The translations under genes and the position numbers were made by a program. A stretch of DNA of 64,000 nt from Mesorhizobium sp. PAMC28654 (lineage in GTDB: Bacteria > Pseudomonadota > Alphaproteobacteria > Rhizobiales > Rhizobiaceae), in contig NZ_CP085135.1 of assembly GCF_020616515.1 (NCBI RefSeq), positions 4,278,001-4,342,000 of the forward strand. The letters run 5' to 3'. Below the pieces are notes generated by a model, which saw only the letters and a program-made list of their open reading frames with translations, was not told the DNA's origin and made no database searches. Of the stretch, positions 55,094-64,000 are shown in pieces. Position 1 is the first letter of the stretch, and each line of letters begins with the position of its first letter.

Positions 55094-55125
55094 AGCTCCA
55101 TCCCGATCGGGATGGAGCTCTGTTT
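55094..55125 (+). terminator. Rho-independent terminator after the ABC operon
   Basis: A 26-bp perfect palindrome (55094-55119; arms begin AGCTCCATCCCGA) is followed by CTGTTTTCTTG. It overlaps the end of the permease gene and may also end dctA transcripts from the other side. Confidence 0.75.
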
Positions 55126-55183
55126 TCTTGCGTTCATGGCTGATGCGATGGAGTCGAGGACGACCCGACCCCCGTCATTGCGA

Positions 55184-56515
55184 TCAGGCAGGCTGCAGTC
55201 CTGGCACCGACAAGTCGACCTCTTCCGGCAAGGTGCCGGCCAGGGCCGCCGCGAACTTCGACTGGTCGAGCTCGCCTTCCCAGCGCGCCACGACGATCGT
55301 CGCAACGGCATTACCGACGAGGTTGGTGAGTGCACGGCATTCCGACATGAAGCGGTCGATGCCGAGGATCAGCGCCAGGCCGGCGACCGGCACGGTGGGG
55401 ACGACAGACAGCGTCGCGGCCAGCGTGATGAAGCCGGCGCCGGTAATGCCGGCGGCGCCCTTGGAGCTCAGCATCGCCACCAGCAACAGCAGGATCTGGT
55501 CGCCATAGGTGAGCGGCGTATCGGTCGCCTGCGCGATGAACAGCGCGGCAAGCGTCATGTAGATATTGGTGCCGTCGAGGTTGAAGGAATAGCCGGTGGG
55601 AATGACCAGGCCGACCACGGAGCGATTGCAGCCGGCGCGCTCCATCTTGGCCATCAGGCCGGGAAGTGCCGCTTCCGAGGACGAGGTGCCGAGCACCAGC
55701 AGCAGTTCTTCCTTGATATAGCGCAGCAGCGCCAGGATCGAGAAGCCGTTGTAGCGGGCGACCGATCCGAGCACCACCAGCACGAACAGAACAGCGGTCA
55801 GGTAGAATGTGCCGATCAGCATGGCGAGATTGGCAACGGAGCCGATGCCGTATTTGCCGATGGTGAAGGCCATTGCGCCAAAGGCGCCGATGGGTGCGGC
55901 CTTCATCAGGATGGCGACGAGGCGGAAGATCGGCGCGGTCAGCGCCTGCAGGAAATCGACGACGGGGCGGCCGCGATCGCCGACCAGCGCAAGTGCTATG
56001 CCGAACAGCACCGAGAAGAACAGCACCTGCAGGATATCGCCCTGGGCGAAGGCGCTGGTGATGGTGTCGGGGATGATGTTCATCAGGAACCCGACGATGG
56101 TCGAGTCATGCGCCTTCTCGGCATATGAAGCCACCGACTTGGCGTCGAGCGTGGCCGGATTGATGTGCATGCCGGCGCCCGGCTGCACGATGTTCGAGAC
56201 GACGAGGCCAACGAGGAGCGCCAGCGTCGAGAACACCAGGAAGTAGATCATCGCCTTGCCGGCGACACGGCCAACCTTCTGCAGGTCGGAAACACCGGCA
56301 ATGCCTGTTGCCACCGTCAGGAAGATGACCGGGGCGATGACCATCTTCACCAGCTTGATGAAGGCATCGCCCAGCGGCTTCATGGACGCGCCGATCTCGG
56401 GATAGTAGTGGCCGAGCAGGATGCCGGCGGCGATCGCCGTCAGGACCTGGACATAGAGATGCCGGTAAAAGGGTACCTTGCCGCGCGTTTCGGCGGCAGC
56501 GAATGCTGTCTGCAT
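55184..56515 (-). CDS. dctA: C4-dicarboxylate transporter DctA
   Basis: A 443-residue sodium/proton symporter of the DAACS family for succinate, fumarate and malate. Signature segments are [44 protein letters not shown] (SSSEAALP hairpin) and [32 protein letters not shown] lies 5 bases before ATG 56515. Symbiotic rhizobia need it to fuel nitrogen fixation (established). It is divergent from dctBD with a sigma-54 promoter between. Confidence 0.95.
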   Translation of the reverse strand: MQTAFAAAETRGKVPFYRHLYVQVLTAIAAGILLGHYYPEIGASMKPLGDAFIKLVKMVIAPVIFLTVATGIAGVSDLQKVGRVAGKAMIYFLVFSTLALLVGLVVSNIVQPGAGMHINPATLDAKSVASYAEKAHDSTIVGFLMNIIPDTITSAFAQGDILQVLFFSVLFGIALALVGDRGRPVVDFLQALTAPIFRLVAILMKAAPIGAFGAMAFTIGKYGIGSVANLAMLIGTFYLTAVLFVLVVLGSVARYNGFSILALLRYIKEELLLVLGTSSSEAALPGLMAKMERAGCNRSVVGLVIPTGYSFNLDGTNIYMTLAALFIAQATDTPLTYGDQILLLLVAMLSSKGAAGITGAGFITLAATLSVVPTVPVAGLALILGIDRFMSECRALTNLVGNAVATIVVARWEGELDQSKFAAALAGTLPEEVDLSVPGLQPA

Positions 56516-56604
56516 GATGTCCTCCATCGCGCCCCGATCGAGAAGCTCGACCTCCCGGGGCAATTGCATTGACCTCCAACAGCCGGAGCTGCTGGATTGG
56601 CATT

Positions 56605-56620
56605 TGCAACTGCCGTGCCA
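56605..56620 (-). promoter_or_regulatory. Sigma-54 (-24/-12) promoter of dctA
   Basis: On the minus strand TGGCACGGCAGTTGCA matches TGGCAC-N5-TTGC perfectly. It lies ~90 bp upstream of dctA and is served by DctD, a sigma-54 activator encoded next door. Confidence 0.88.
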
Positions 56621-56696
56621 GACGCGCACGGTCAGCCTATCAATCTGATTTCATTAGAAAATCACAAGTTATATGGCTACCTTCAGCTGCCAATAG

Positions 56697-56710
56697 TGCG
56701 GATATCCGCA
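56697..56710. promoter_or_regulatory. Probable DctD upstream activator site 1
   Basis: Perfect 14-bp palindrome TGCGGATATCCGCA, about 75 bp upstream of the -24/-12 element, with the layout of known DctD binding sites at rhizobial dctA. Confidence 0.6.
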
Positions 56711-56727
56711 TGGTTCCAATTGTGTTT

Positions 56728-56745
56728 TGTGCGAAATCATGCACA
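56728..56745. promoter_or_regulatory. Probable DctD upstream activator site 2
   Basis: TGTGC and GCACA arms separated by 8 bases, centred 33 bp (three helical turns) from site 1. The tandem pair fits cooperative DctD binding; it overlaps the possible early start codons of dctB. Confidence 0.55.
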
Positions 56746-56753
56746 GATGGGTG

Positions 56754-58609
56754 ATGCTGCAACGTTCAGCCATTGCTTCGTTGTCGACGCCCGAGCAACT
56801 CAGCGGGCGCGCACGCCGCGCATGGCTGCTGTTTGCAGCAATTGCGCTGCTGGTCGTGGCGGCGGCGTTGTACGGAGCCGGACGCCATGCCCGCACGGCC
56901 GCGATCGAAGCACTGGCAACGCAGGGCCGCACTGACGCCAATCTGAAAGTCGCGCTGTTGCGTGCCGTGCTGGAGAGCCCGCGCGCCCTGCCCTTGCTGC
57001 TGTCCGAGGACCAGCAGGTGCGCGATGCGCTGACCCTGAAAAGCAGCGCCGCGATCGATGTGCTGAACCGCAAGCTGGAGGGCCTCGTCTCCGGCACCAA
57101 GGCGTCGGTGCTCTATGTCATCGGCACCGACGGACTGGCCATCGCCTCCAGCAATTGGCGCGAGCCGATCAGCTTTGTCGGCACCGACTACACATTCCGC
57201 GACTATTTCACCCGGGCGATGCAGGCTGGCACGGCCGAGTATTTCGCGCTCGGCAATGTCAGCAAGCGCCCCGGCCTCTACATTTCCCGCCGCGTCGGCG
57301 GTGCCGACGCGCCGCTCGGGGTCGTCGTCGTCAAGGCGGAGTTCGACCAGCTCGAAGCCGACTGGCACGAGGCGAACCGACCCGCCTATGTCAGCGACGA
57401 ACATGGCGTCGTGCTGATCACCAGCATCCCGTCCTGGCGCTTCATGACGGTGGCGCCGCTCACCGGCCAAGACCTCGCCACAGTTCGGGACAGCCAGCAA
57501 TTCGGCGACGCGCCGCTGATGCCCCTGCCAATCACCCGCCCGGAGGCGCTGAGCCCAGACGTGACCGTCGTTCATGCCGTCACGCCCGGCGGCAGCGACG
57601 CCGAATACCTGCGCCTTTCCACCTTGGTTCCCTCGACCGCCTGGCGTCTCGACTATCTCGTTCCAACCGAGGGACCGGTTGCCGCCGCGATCCGCGAAAT
57701 GCGGCTTCTTACGCTGGGCGTCATCATCCCCCTGATGGGCCTTGCCGCGTATCTCTTGTGGCGCCGGCAGTCGACGCTGATGCGGATCGCCGCAGAACGG
57801 GCTGATCGCACCGAGCTTGAGCGCCGCGTCACTGAGCGGACCGAGGATCTGAGCCGCGCGCGTGACCGCCTGCAGGCCGAGATCACCGGCCACCGCAGTA
57901 GGCAAAGCTCCAGGGTGTGCAGCAGGAGCTGGTCCAGGCGAACCGCCTCGCGATCCTCGGCCAGGTCGCCGCCGGCGTCGCGCATGAGATCAACCAGCCG
58001 GTCGCCACCATCCGCGCCTATGCCGACAATGCGCGTGTCTTCCTTGACCGCAAGCAGACCGCGCCCGTCGAGGAAAACCTCGGCGCCATCGCCGTGTTGA
58101 CGGAACGTATCGGCGGTATCACCGACGAATTGAAGGCCTTTGCCCGCAAGGGGCGAACCGCCGCCGAGCCGGTGGAACTGCGCGGCGTGATCGAGGGCGC
58201 CCTGGTGCTTTTGCGAAGCCGTTTCGCCGGCCAGCTTGATGCGCTCGCCATCGACCTGCCGCCACCCACGCTGATGGTGATGGGAAACCGCGTGCGGCTC
58301 GAGCAGGTGCTGATCAATCTCTTCCAGAATGCACTGGAAGCGCTCGAGGGCCGTGACGACGCCAGGGTGCGGGTTTCCGTTGAAACGACCGGAGACGAGG
58401 TAAATGTCAGCGTGTCCGACAACGGCCCGGGCATATCAGCCGAAATCCTGCGCTCGCTCTTCACCCCCTTCAACACATCGAAGGAAAAGGGCCTTGGCCT
58501 CGGCCTCGTCATCTCGAAAGACATCGTCGCCGACTATGGCGGCCGCATCGAGGTTGCGAGCGGCGACAGCGGCACAAGCTTCACGATCTTTCTCTGCAAG
58601 GCGGCATGA
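56754..58609 (+). pseudogene. dctB: C4-dicarboxylate sensor kinase DctB, reading frame broken
   Basis: The N-terminal frame carries one membrane helix (AWLLFAAIALLVVAAALYG), a periplasmic PDC sensor domain (SFVGTDYTFRDYFTRAMQAGTAEYFALGNVSKRPGLYISRRV), a second helix (LLTLGVIIPLMGLAAYLLW) and a coiled coil up to LQAEITGH. Another frame then resumes with [34 protein letters not shown] (H-box), [12 protein letters not shown] and [13 protein letters not shown]. The break lies at about 57894-57903, where one in-frame TAG also occurs, so more than a single indel is needed. Start at 56754 is tentative; ATG 56739 and TTG 56727 overlap an activator site. Confidence 0.75.
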
Positions 58610-59955
58610 TGGACCAGGACGCAGCACCCGTCATCCTGATTGACGACGACCGCGATCTGCTGAAGGCGACCGCGCAGACTCTGGAGCTTGCCGGCTTTGC
58701 CGTGTCGGCCTTCTCGGCGCCTGTCGAGGCGCTGGCCCATCTCGACGCCGGTTTTGCCGGCGTCGTGGTGTCCGACATCCGCATGCCCCGGATCGACGGC
58801 CTGCAGCTCTTCGACCGCGTCCTGAAAGTGGACCAGGACATTCCGGTCATTCTCGTCACCGGGCACGGCGACATCGCCATGGCCGTCAAGGCGATCAGGG
58901 ACGGCGTCTACGATTTCATCACCAAGCCCTTTGCCGCCGACCGGCTGGTGCAGAGCGTGCGGCGAGCGGCGGAAAAGCGCCGCCTGGTGATGGAGAACCG
59001 CGCCTTGCGCGATGCGGCCGAGCAGGCGCGGGACGGCCTTCCTCTGATCGGCCAGACGCCGGCCATGGAGCGGCTGCGTCGCACGCTGCGGCAGATCGCC
59101 GACACCGATGTCGACGTGCTGGTGACGGGCGAGACCGGTTCCGGCAAGGAAGTGGTGGCGAGCCTCCTGCATCGCTGGAGCCGCCGCGCAAAAGGCAATT
59201 TCGTCGCGCTGAATTGCGGCACGCTGCCGGACACCGTCATCGAGAGCGAACTGTTCGGCCACGAGGCCGGCGCCTTCACCGGCGCGCAGAAGAAGCGCAT
59301 TGGTCGGATCGAGCATGCAAGCGGCGGCACGCTGTTCCTCGACGAGATCGAGAGCATGCCGCCCTCCACGCAGATACAGATGCTGCGGGTACTGGAGATG
59401 CGCGAGGTGACGCCGCTCGGCACCAATGAGATACGCCCCGTGGACCTGCGCGTCGTCGCCGCCGCCAAGGTCGATCTCGGCGACCCCAGCCAGCGCGGCA
59501 AGTTTCGCGAAGACCTCTACTACCGGCTCAATGTGGTGACGATCTCCATTCCGCCGCTACGCGAACGGCGCGACGATGTCGCCCTGCTGTTCGGCTATTT
59601 CACCGAGCGTGCCGCAAGCCGCTTCCGGCGCCCAACGCCCGTCGTGCCGGCGTCCGTCGTTCGCCATCTGCGGGAGCATGACTGGCCAGGCAATGTGCGC
59701 GAGCTCGCGCATTTCGCCGAGCGCTTCGTGCTGGGCCTGGAAGACATTGCGGAAACAGCGAAAGCCGGGCCGGTGTCGCCGGACATGCCGCTGCCCGAGC
59801 GCATGGAGCGCTATGAGGCCTCGGTCATCCGCGAGACCCTTGACCATCATGACGGCGACGTTCGGCGCACGATCGAGGCGCTGGGCATTCCGCGCAAGAC
59901 TTTCTACGACAAGCTCCAGCGCCACGGCATCGTGCGCAGCGATTTCTCCAGATAG
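58606..59955 (+). CDS. dctD: C4-dicarboxylate response regulator DctD
   Basis: A 449-residue NtrC-family activator: receiver domain ([10 protein letters not shown] acidic pocket, phospho-acceptor Asp in [13 protein letters not shown], Lys in [10 protein letters not shown]), AAA+ domain with Walker [12 protein letters not shown] and the sigma-54 contact [10 protein letters not shown], and a Fis-type helix-turn-helix ([26 protein letters not shown]). Its ATG overlaps the dctB stop. It would activate dctA from the upstream sites. Confidence 0.95.
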   Translation: MMDQDAAPVILIDDDRDLLKATAQTLELAGFAVSAFSAPVEALAHLDAGFAGVVVSDIRMPRIDGLQLFDRVLKVDQDIPVILVTGHGDIAMAVKAIRDGVYDFITKPFAADRLVQSVRRAAEKRRLVMENRALRDAAEQARDGLPLIGQTPAMERLRRTLRQIADTDVDVLVTGETGSGKEVVASLLHRWSRRAKGNFVALNCGTLPDTVIESELFGHEAGAFTGAQKKRIGRIEHASGGTLFLDEIESMPPSTQIQMLRVLEMREVTPLGTNEIRPVDLRVVAAAKVDLGDPSQRGKFREDLYYRLNVVTISIPPLRERRDDVALLFGYFTERAASRFRRPTPVVPASVVRHLREHDWPGNVRELAHFAERFVLGLEDIAETAKAGPVSPDMPLPERMERYEASVIRETLDHHDGDVRRTIEALGIPRKTFYDKLQRHGIVRSDFSR

Positions 59956-60103
59956 CAGGCCGCCGATCCGCGGCCGCAATACCAAGTCTGGCCGCAGCAT
60001 CAGGTCGAGACGGTCGTTAAACCTATTTTCACCATGATCCGGCACCTTCGAATTCAGCGGCGATGTTTGAGTACCGCGGCGCCATGAGCGTCCAGCCAAT
60101 AGA

Positions 60104-60133
60104 CCCGCGCCTCTCCGGGGCGCGGGTTTCTTC
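60104..60133 (+). terminator. Rho-independent terminator after dctD
   Basis: CCCGCGCC (60104-60111) pairs with GGCGCGGG (60119-60126) around a 7-base loop, followed by TTTCTTC. It ends the dctBD transcript. Confidence 0.75.
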
Positions 60134-60180
60134 ATTTCACAAGGTCCCAACTGTCCGGAGGTCGCCGCGTCGCTGGACGG

Positions 60181-61857
60181 TCATTGCCAATCCGGCATGT
60201 CGTAGCCGAACTCGCGGCAGAAGCTTTCGACACGGTTGAGAAATGCCGGCGGCAGGCCGTGGAGATACGTCCGGAATTCCTCGTTGCTTTCCCATTTTCT
60301 CAGGGAGGTTGCCCGGATCGGGTTGTTCGGATCCTGGCTGAAGGGGATTGCCGGTAAAAACCCGAACTGGCGGGCAATGTTGCCCTGAACCATATCCGGC
60401 TTGGCGATCAGGTCTTCATAGCGAAGGTAGAGGATGTTCCTTTCCGGGTGCGCCTCTCGCAGCCGCATCAACCCATCATACTCCGCCTCCCAGCGCCCGG
60501 TGGTTACATGGAACCGGCGCAGATGCTTCGTCTCCGGATGGGAGCTGGTCAGCGCGTCGAAGGGATGACGCACGCAGTAGATCAGTCCGACGGAAGCCGG
60601 CAATTGCGAAAGATTCTCGTGGCAGTCCGCGGTGCGCTTGACGACAAGGTTGGTTTCCGGGCGATCCAGCCTATCGAGCAGTGAGTACGGCGCTTCGACC
60701 GGGTGGACATAGATATCGTCGAAACACGCCATCAAACTCAAGCTGAGAGTGGTTCCGCTGCGCGCGCAGCCTGCGATGAAAATACCGGACCCCGTTTGCT
60801 CCGGAATTTGCGGTTCTGATGACCGTGGCGACAGCATCCGGCCAACACCGCCAACCAATCGTCCACCCAATTCCTGCAGGGACGCGATTGCCCGGCCGGT
60901 CGCCGTGATCCGCGGCGGCTCGGCGAAAGAAATCTCCGCCAACGCTATGCCGCTCTCGGCGGCAACGGCATACAAAAGCCAGGTACGACCGCCTTCCTCG
61001 AAAACCGCGGGGTCGCGCAGTGCGTTCTCCCTGCCCTTTGCCGGGCCTGGCCTACTGCGGCGGACGGGCAGATCGGCCCCTTCGTTGGCGGTCATGGGGC
61101 GCAGCAATTCGGTTGCTCCCCGCACCTTCCATTGTCGCCAATCCCCGGTGAGATCGATCGCGCCGTGAAGAACCCGCTCGGGAGCATCGCCCTTGCGCGT
61201 GTAATAGACTCTCAGTAACTCATCGAATTTCTGCACGGCGACGTGCCTCGGCACAACACGGCGGCGGACAGTGGACAGCACGACCGGGCCCTGCTTGAAA
61301 TCCGAAATGCCGTCCCTGGAGCGGCAGAGGGTGACGGCATCTGTCCCGAAAAGCCCGTACCACCAGCCGTTGTGGCGGAAAATCCTTGCATAGGATGGCC
61401 CGAGCATCTCGGGAAGCGGGTTGAAATGAAGGCCGTCACCGGATGTCGCGGCAAAGGTCATCTGGCCCTTGCCGCTTTTTGTCGGACCATGGAAATACAT
61501 CACGAAGCGGCGTCTCTGGTGATCGATATGAACGTCGGGAGAGGCAATGTGCTCTTTGATGAACGGGCATTGATCAAGTGCTAACACGCCCGCGGCGTGG
61601 ACACGCCACGGACCCTGCAAGGAATTCGAATAGGCCAGGCGAATATACGCGCCCGTGTGGTGGGCGAAATAGAGATAGTAGGCGCCCAGCCTGCCTGGCG
61701 CCCAGTCTGGCACCTTGATCAGCGACGGGCCATTGATATTGGAGCCATCTTCGCCCGGCAGCATGTTCCGCGAGATGACAGGCCCCAGTCGGCCCGCGGT
61801 AAGGACCGCGTTGATTTGAGCACCGGTATGGCGTGTACCTTGCAGGCTTTCGATCAA
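60181..61857 (-). CDS. Beta-propeller glycosidase-like domain fused to a sulfotransferase
   Basis: A 558-residue two-domain protein starting at TTG (GGGGGGACG upstream). Residues ~20-330 form a five-bladed propeller like GH43/GH130 enzymes (GPSLIKVPDWAPGRLGAYYLYFAHHTGAYI, SPDVHIDHQRRRFVMYFHG, LRDPAVFEEGGRTWLLYAVA). Residues ~350-558 are a sulfotransferase with the PAPS 5'-phosphosulfate loop IAGCARSGTTLSLSL and the 3'-phosphate motif YCVRHPFDALTSSHP, then YLRYEDLIAKPD. No signal peptide is seen, so it acts in the cytoplasm. The fusion of a sugar-binding/cleaving propeller with a sulfotransferase suggests sulfation of a glycan or glycolipid; substrate unknown. Confidence 0.75.
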   Translation of the reverse strand: MIESLQGTRHTGAQINAVLTAGRLGPVISRNMLPGEDGSNINGPSLIKVPDWAPGRLGAYYLYFAHHTGAYIRLAYSNSLQGPWRVHAAGVLALDQCPFIKEHIASPDVHIDHQRRRFVMYFHGPTKSGKGQMTFAATSGDGLHFNPLPEMLGPSYARIFRHNGWWYGLFGTDAVTLCRSRDGISDFKQGPVVLSTVRRRVVPRHVAVQKFDELLRVYYTRKGDAPERVLHGAIDLTGDWRQWKVRGATELLRPMTANEGADLPVRRSRPGPAKGRENALRDPAVFEEGGRTWLLYAVAAESGIALAEISFAEPPRITATGRAIASLQELGGRLVGGVGRMLSPRSSEPQIPEQTGSGIFIAGCARSGTTLSLSLMACFDDIYVHPVEAPYSLLDRLDRPETNLVVKRTADCHENLSQLPASVGLIYCVRHPFDALTSSHPETKHLRRFHVTTGRWEAEYDGLMRLREAHPERNILYLRYEDLIAKPDMVQGNIARQFGFLPAIPFSQDPNNPIRATSLRKWESNEEFRTYLHGLPPAFLNRVESFCREFGYDMPDWQ

Positions 61858-62001
61858 GCTTCGTCCCCCCGGGCAAAGTTCGCTGATAAGTCCATTTCAG
61901 AGCTGATGCAATTCGCTCTCCGGTTCCCGCCGATCAGCGATCAGCCATGCACCCTTCCACGCTGTCGCGGTCAATAATGAAGTTGCTCACACTCCTGCTG
62001 C

Positions 62002-63411
62002 TCAAAGCCTGTAGGCTTTTTTCGCAAGCGAGTAAGCCAGCTCCCCGGCCAGCTCATGCGCCTCGTCCTGGCCAAGCCGATGCTCCGCGACGAGCCGCGC
62101 CAGGAAGGCGCAATCGACGCGGCGCGCCACGTCGTGACGGGCCGGGATCGATGGAAAGGCGCGCGTGTCGTCGTTGAAGCCGACGGTGTTGTAGAAGCCG
62201 GCGGTTTCCGTCGTCATCTCGCGGAATCGGCGCATGCCTTCAGGGCTATCATGGAACCACCAGGCCGGCCCGAGCTTCAGCGCCGGATAGACGCCGGCAA
62301 GCGGCGCCAGTTCGCGCGCATAGCTGCTCTCGTCAAGCGTGAAGAGCACGACCGTGAGATCCCGTTCCAGCCCGACGCAGTCCAGCAGCGGCCTCAGCGC
62401 CGTCACATAGTCGGTTCGGGTCGGGATATCGAAACCCTTGTCCCGGCCGAATGTCTCGAACACTGCGCGCGAATGATTTCGCAGGGAGCCGGGATGGATC
62501 TGCAGGACCAGCCCGTCGTCCAGGCTCATCTTGGCCATCTCGGTCAGCATCTGGGCGCGAAACAGCCGCCGTTCGCGCTCGTCGTCCGAGCCAAGACGAA
62601 TCCGGTTGAACAGCTCCTCGGAAGCAGCGGCGGAAAGATTGGCGGTTTCGGCCGTCGGATGGCCATGGTCGGAGGAGGTCGCGCCAAAGCCCTTGAAGAA
62701 AGCCCGGCGCTGGCGATGCGCGTCGAGATAGCCGCTCCAGCTACCGGTATCGCAGCCGGTGATTTCGCCGAAACGATCGAGATTGGCCAGAAAGCCCTCA
62801 AAATCCGGATCGACGACCGCGTCGGGCCTGTAGGCGGTGACGACCCGGCCCTGCCAGCCGCTGTCGCGGATCATCTTGTGCCACTGCAGATCGTCGAGCG
62901 CGCCTTCCGTTGTCGCGATCACCTCGATGTTGAAGCGCTCGAACAGCGCGCGTGGGCGATAATTGTCCCACTGCAGCAAGGTCGCGATCGTGTCGTAGTG
63001 ACGTTCGGCGGTCGTGGCGTTCAGCGGCTCTTCTATGCCGAAAAGATGAGACAGCACATGGTCGAACCAAAGCCGGGTCGGCGTACCACGAAACAGATAA
63101 TAGTGTTCGGCGAAGCGTTTCCAGATCGCCCTGCCGTCGGTCTCCATGGCCGAACCGCCGAGGGTTGGAACGCCGAGATCCTCGAGGCGAACACCCTGGC
63201 TGAGCAGCATGCGGAAAATATAGTGATCGGGAACGATGAGCAGTCGCGCCGGATCGGGAAACGGTTCGTTGAGCGCATACCAGCGCGGATCGGTATGGCC
63301 GTGCGGACTGACGATCGGCAGGCTTTTTATGCCCGCATAGAGGTCGCGGGCAATGGAGCGCGACTGCGCATCGGGTTGAAAAAGCAGGTCCGGATCGGTC
63401 AGCGCGATCAT
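62002..63411 (-). CDS. uxaC: Uronate (glucuronate/galacturonate) isomerase
   Basis: A 469-residue metal-dependent isomerase of the amidohydrolase fold that converts D-glucuronate to D-fructuronate and D-galacturonate to D-tagaturonate. Motifs: LPIVSPHGHTDPRWYALN (HxH), FRGTPTRLWFDHVLSHLFGI, HPGSLRNHS and GFNDDTRAFPSIPARHDVARRVDCAFLARLVAEHRL. It is divergent from the fructuronate-reductase-type gene, giving the first two pathway steps. Confidence 0.95.
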   Translation of the reverse strand: MIALTDPDLLFQPDAQSRSIARDLYAGIKSLPIVSPHGHTDPRWYALNEPFPDPARLLIVPDHYIFRMLLSQGVRLEDLGVPTLGGSAMETDGRAIWKRFAEHYYLFRGTPTRLWFDHVLSHLFGIEEPLNATTAERHYDTIATLLQWDNYRPRALFERFNIEVIATTEGALDDLQWHKMIRDSGWQGRVVTAYRPDAVVDPDFEGFLANLDRFGEITGCDTGSWSGYLDAHRQRRAFFKGFGATSSDHGHPTAETANLSAAASEELFNRIRLGSDDERERRLFRAQMLTEMAKMSLDDGLVLQIHPGSLRNHSRAVFETFGRDKGFDIPTRTDYVTALRPLLDCVGLERDLTVVLFTLDESSYARELAPLAGVYPALKLGPAWWFHDSPEGMRRFREMTTETAGFYNTVGFNDDTRAFPSIPARHDVARRVDCAFLARLVAEHRLGQDEAHELAGELAYSLAKKAYRL

Positions 63412-63548
63412 GGGAAAAACAGCTCCTTCCAGGTTGGATATCGGTACGGTTGGGCAAGGGTGATGTCAACGTATACGCCGAAACAGGCATCCTTGCGGCA
63501 ACCGGGAACAGGTGTTACGCAACCCGCGATCCGCTCGGGGACGACGCC

Positions 63549-64000
63549 ATGACCAGCAACCATTTGTCGGACAACACGCTACGATCGCTGTCCAAGGGCG
63601 TCACGACCCCCGGATATGATCGAGACAAGGTTGCGCTAGGCATCGTCCATCTCGGTGTCGGCGCCTTCCATCGCGCCCACCAGGCTGTCTATGTCGACGA
63701 TTGCCTCGGAGCCGGGGAGACAGGTTGGGGGATTGTCGGCGTCTCGCTGCGCAGCGCCGACACCCGCGACGCCCTGTCGCCGCAGGATGGGCTCTATACG
63801 CTGGCGGTCCGAAGCAGCCGCGGTGAACAGCTGCGCGTCATCGGCTCGATCGGCTCGATGCTGGTAGCACCGGAGGACGCTGGTGCCGTGCTTGCGGCAC
63901 TTGCCGATCCGCGCACGCGCATCGTCACCCTGACGATCACCGAAAAGGCCTATCTGAGGGCGCCGGGCGGCGGTCTCGACAGCGCTCATCCCGACATTGT
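63549..64000 (+). CDS. Mannitol dehydrogenase/fructuronate reductase family, cut by window edge
   Basis: The first 150 codons of a long-chain polyol dehydrogenase: GIVHLGVGAFHRAHQAVYVDD is the N-terminal Rossmann motif of the family, followed by WGIVGVSLRSADTRDALSPQDGLYTLAVR and IVTLTITEKAYL. With uxaC next door, fructuronate reductase (UxuB) activity is the best guess; mannitol or arabinitol dehydrogenase is possible. The catalytic Lys lies outside the window. Confidence 0.8.
   Translation, partial: MTSNHLSDNTLRSLSKGVTTPGYDRDKVALGIVHLGVGAFHRAHQAVYVDDCLGAGETGWGIVGVSLRSADTRDALSPQDGLYTLAVRSSRGEQLRVIGSIGSMLVAPEDAGAVLAALADPRTRIVTLTITEKAYLRAPGGGLDSAHPDI

Overview
The window looks like a chromosomal segment of a Mesorhizobium-like alphaproteobacterium (order Hyphomicrobiales). 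This is inferred from the high G+C coding style, the DUF1127, DUF982 and DUF1236 small proteins, the RirA-type TGA-N9-TCA iron boxes, the dctA/dctBD C4-dicarboxylate locus with a sigma-54 promoter, and the rhizobial intergenic palindromic repeats. No rRNA or complete tRNA gene is visible.

1-16.7 kb: core-like genes. An amino-acid/amine permease with a short-chain dehydrogenase is divergent from a LuxR regulator. Next come a flavin-dependent monooxygenase-like protein, an ABC exporter, and an iron-uptake operon (FhuC-like ATPase, exbB, exbD, tonB) preceded by two TGA-N9-TCA boxes 24 bp apart. Then follow a GFA-family protein, a winged-helix/TPR regulator and several small hypothetical proteins. 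At 13.2-14.4 kb a stand-alone SagB-type flavin oxidoreductase sits directly downstream of a 31-codon ORF that could be its peptide substrate. This is the best candidate in the window for an undescribed system.

16.7-32.7 kb: an accessory region. It holds two unrelated tyrosine integrases, a decayed IS3-type element, an IS21 istA fragment, a truncated phage-type virion protein, an intact IS3-family element with a 3-bp target duplication, a tRNA-Ser 3'-end remnant acting as an attachment-site scar, small rhizobial proteins, a second diverged copy of the recQ 3' end, and an OafA-type acyltransferase.

32.7-64 kb: metabolic and transport loci. These are recQ; an aldehyde dehydrogenase; a LacI-controlled divergon (NMT1-type ABC transporter and M24 protein on one side, amidotransferase-like, nitrilase and M20 deacylase on the other) with two identical 12-bp palindromic operators between its arms; an exported creatininase-like protein with an exported beta-propeller; an amidinohydrolase and an AbgB-like M20 amidohydrolase next to a LysR regulator and a polyamine-type ABC transporter; dctA with dctBD; a beta-propeller/sulfotransferase fusion; and uronate catabolism (uxaC and a fructuronate-reductase-type dehydrogenase running off the end).

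Four genes (an XRE regulator, an IS transposase, an ABC binding protein and dctB) are each broken at one point. Three of these breaks are explained by one missing base in a short homopolymer, so base-calling errors must be considered alongside real decay. Reading both halves of each gene as one protein restores a normal family member.
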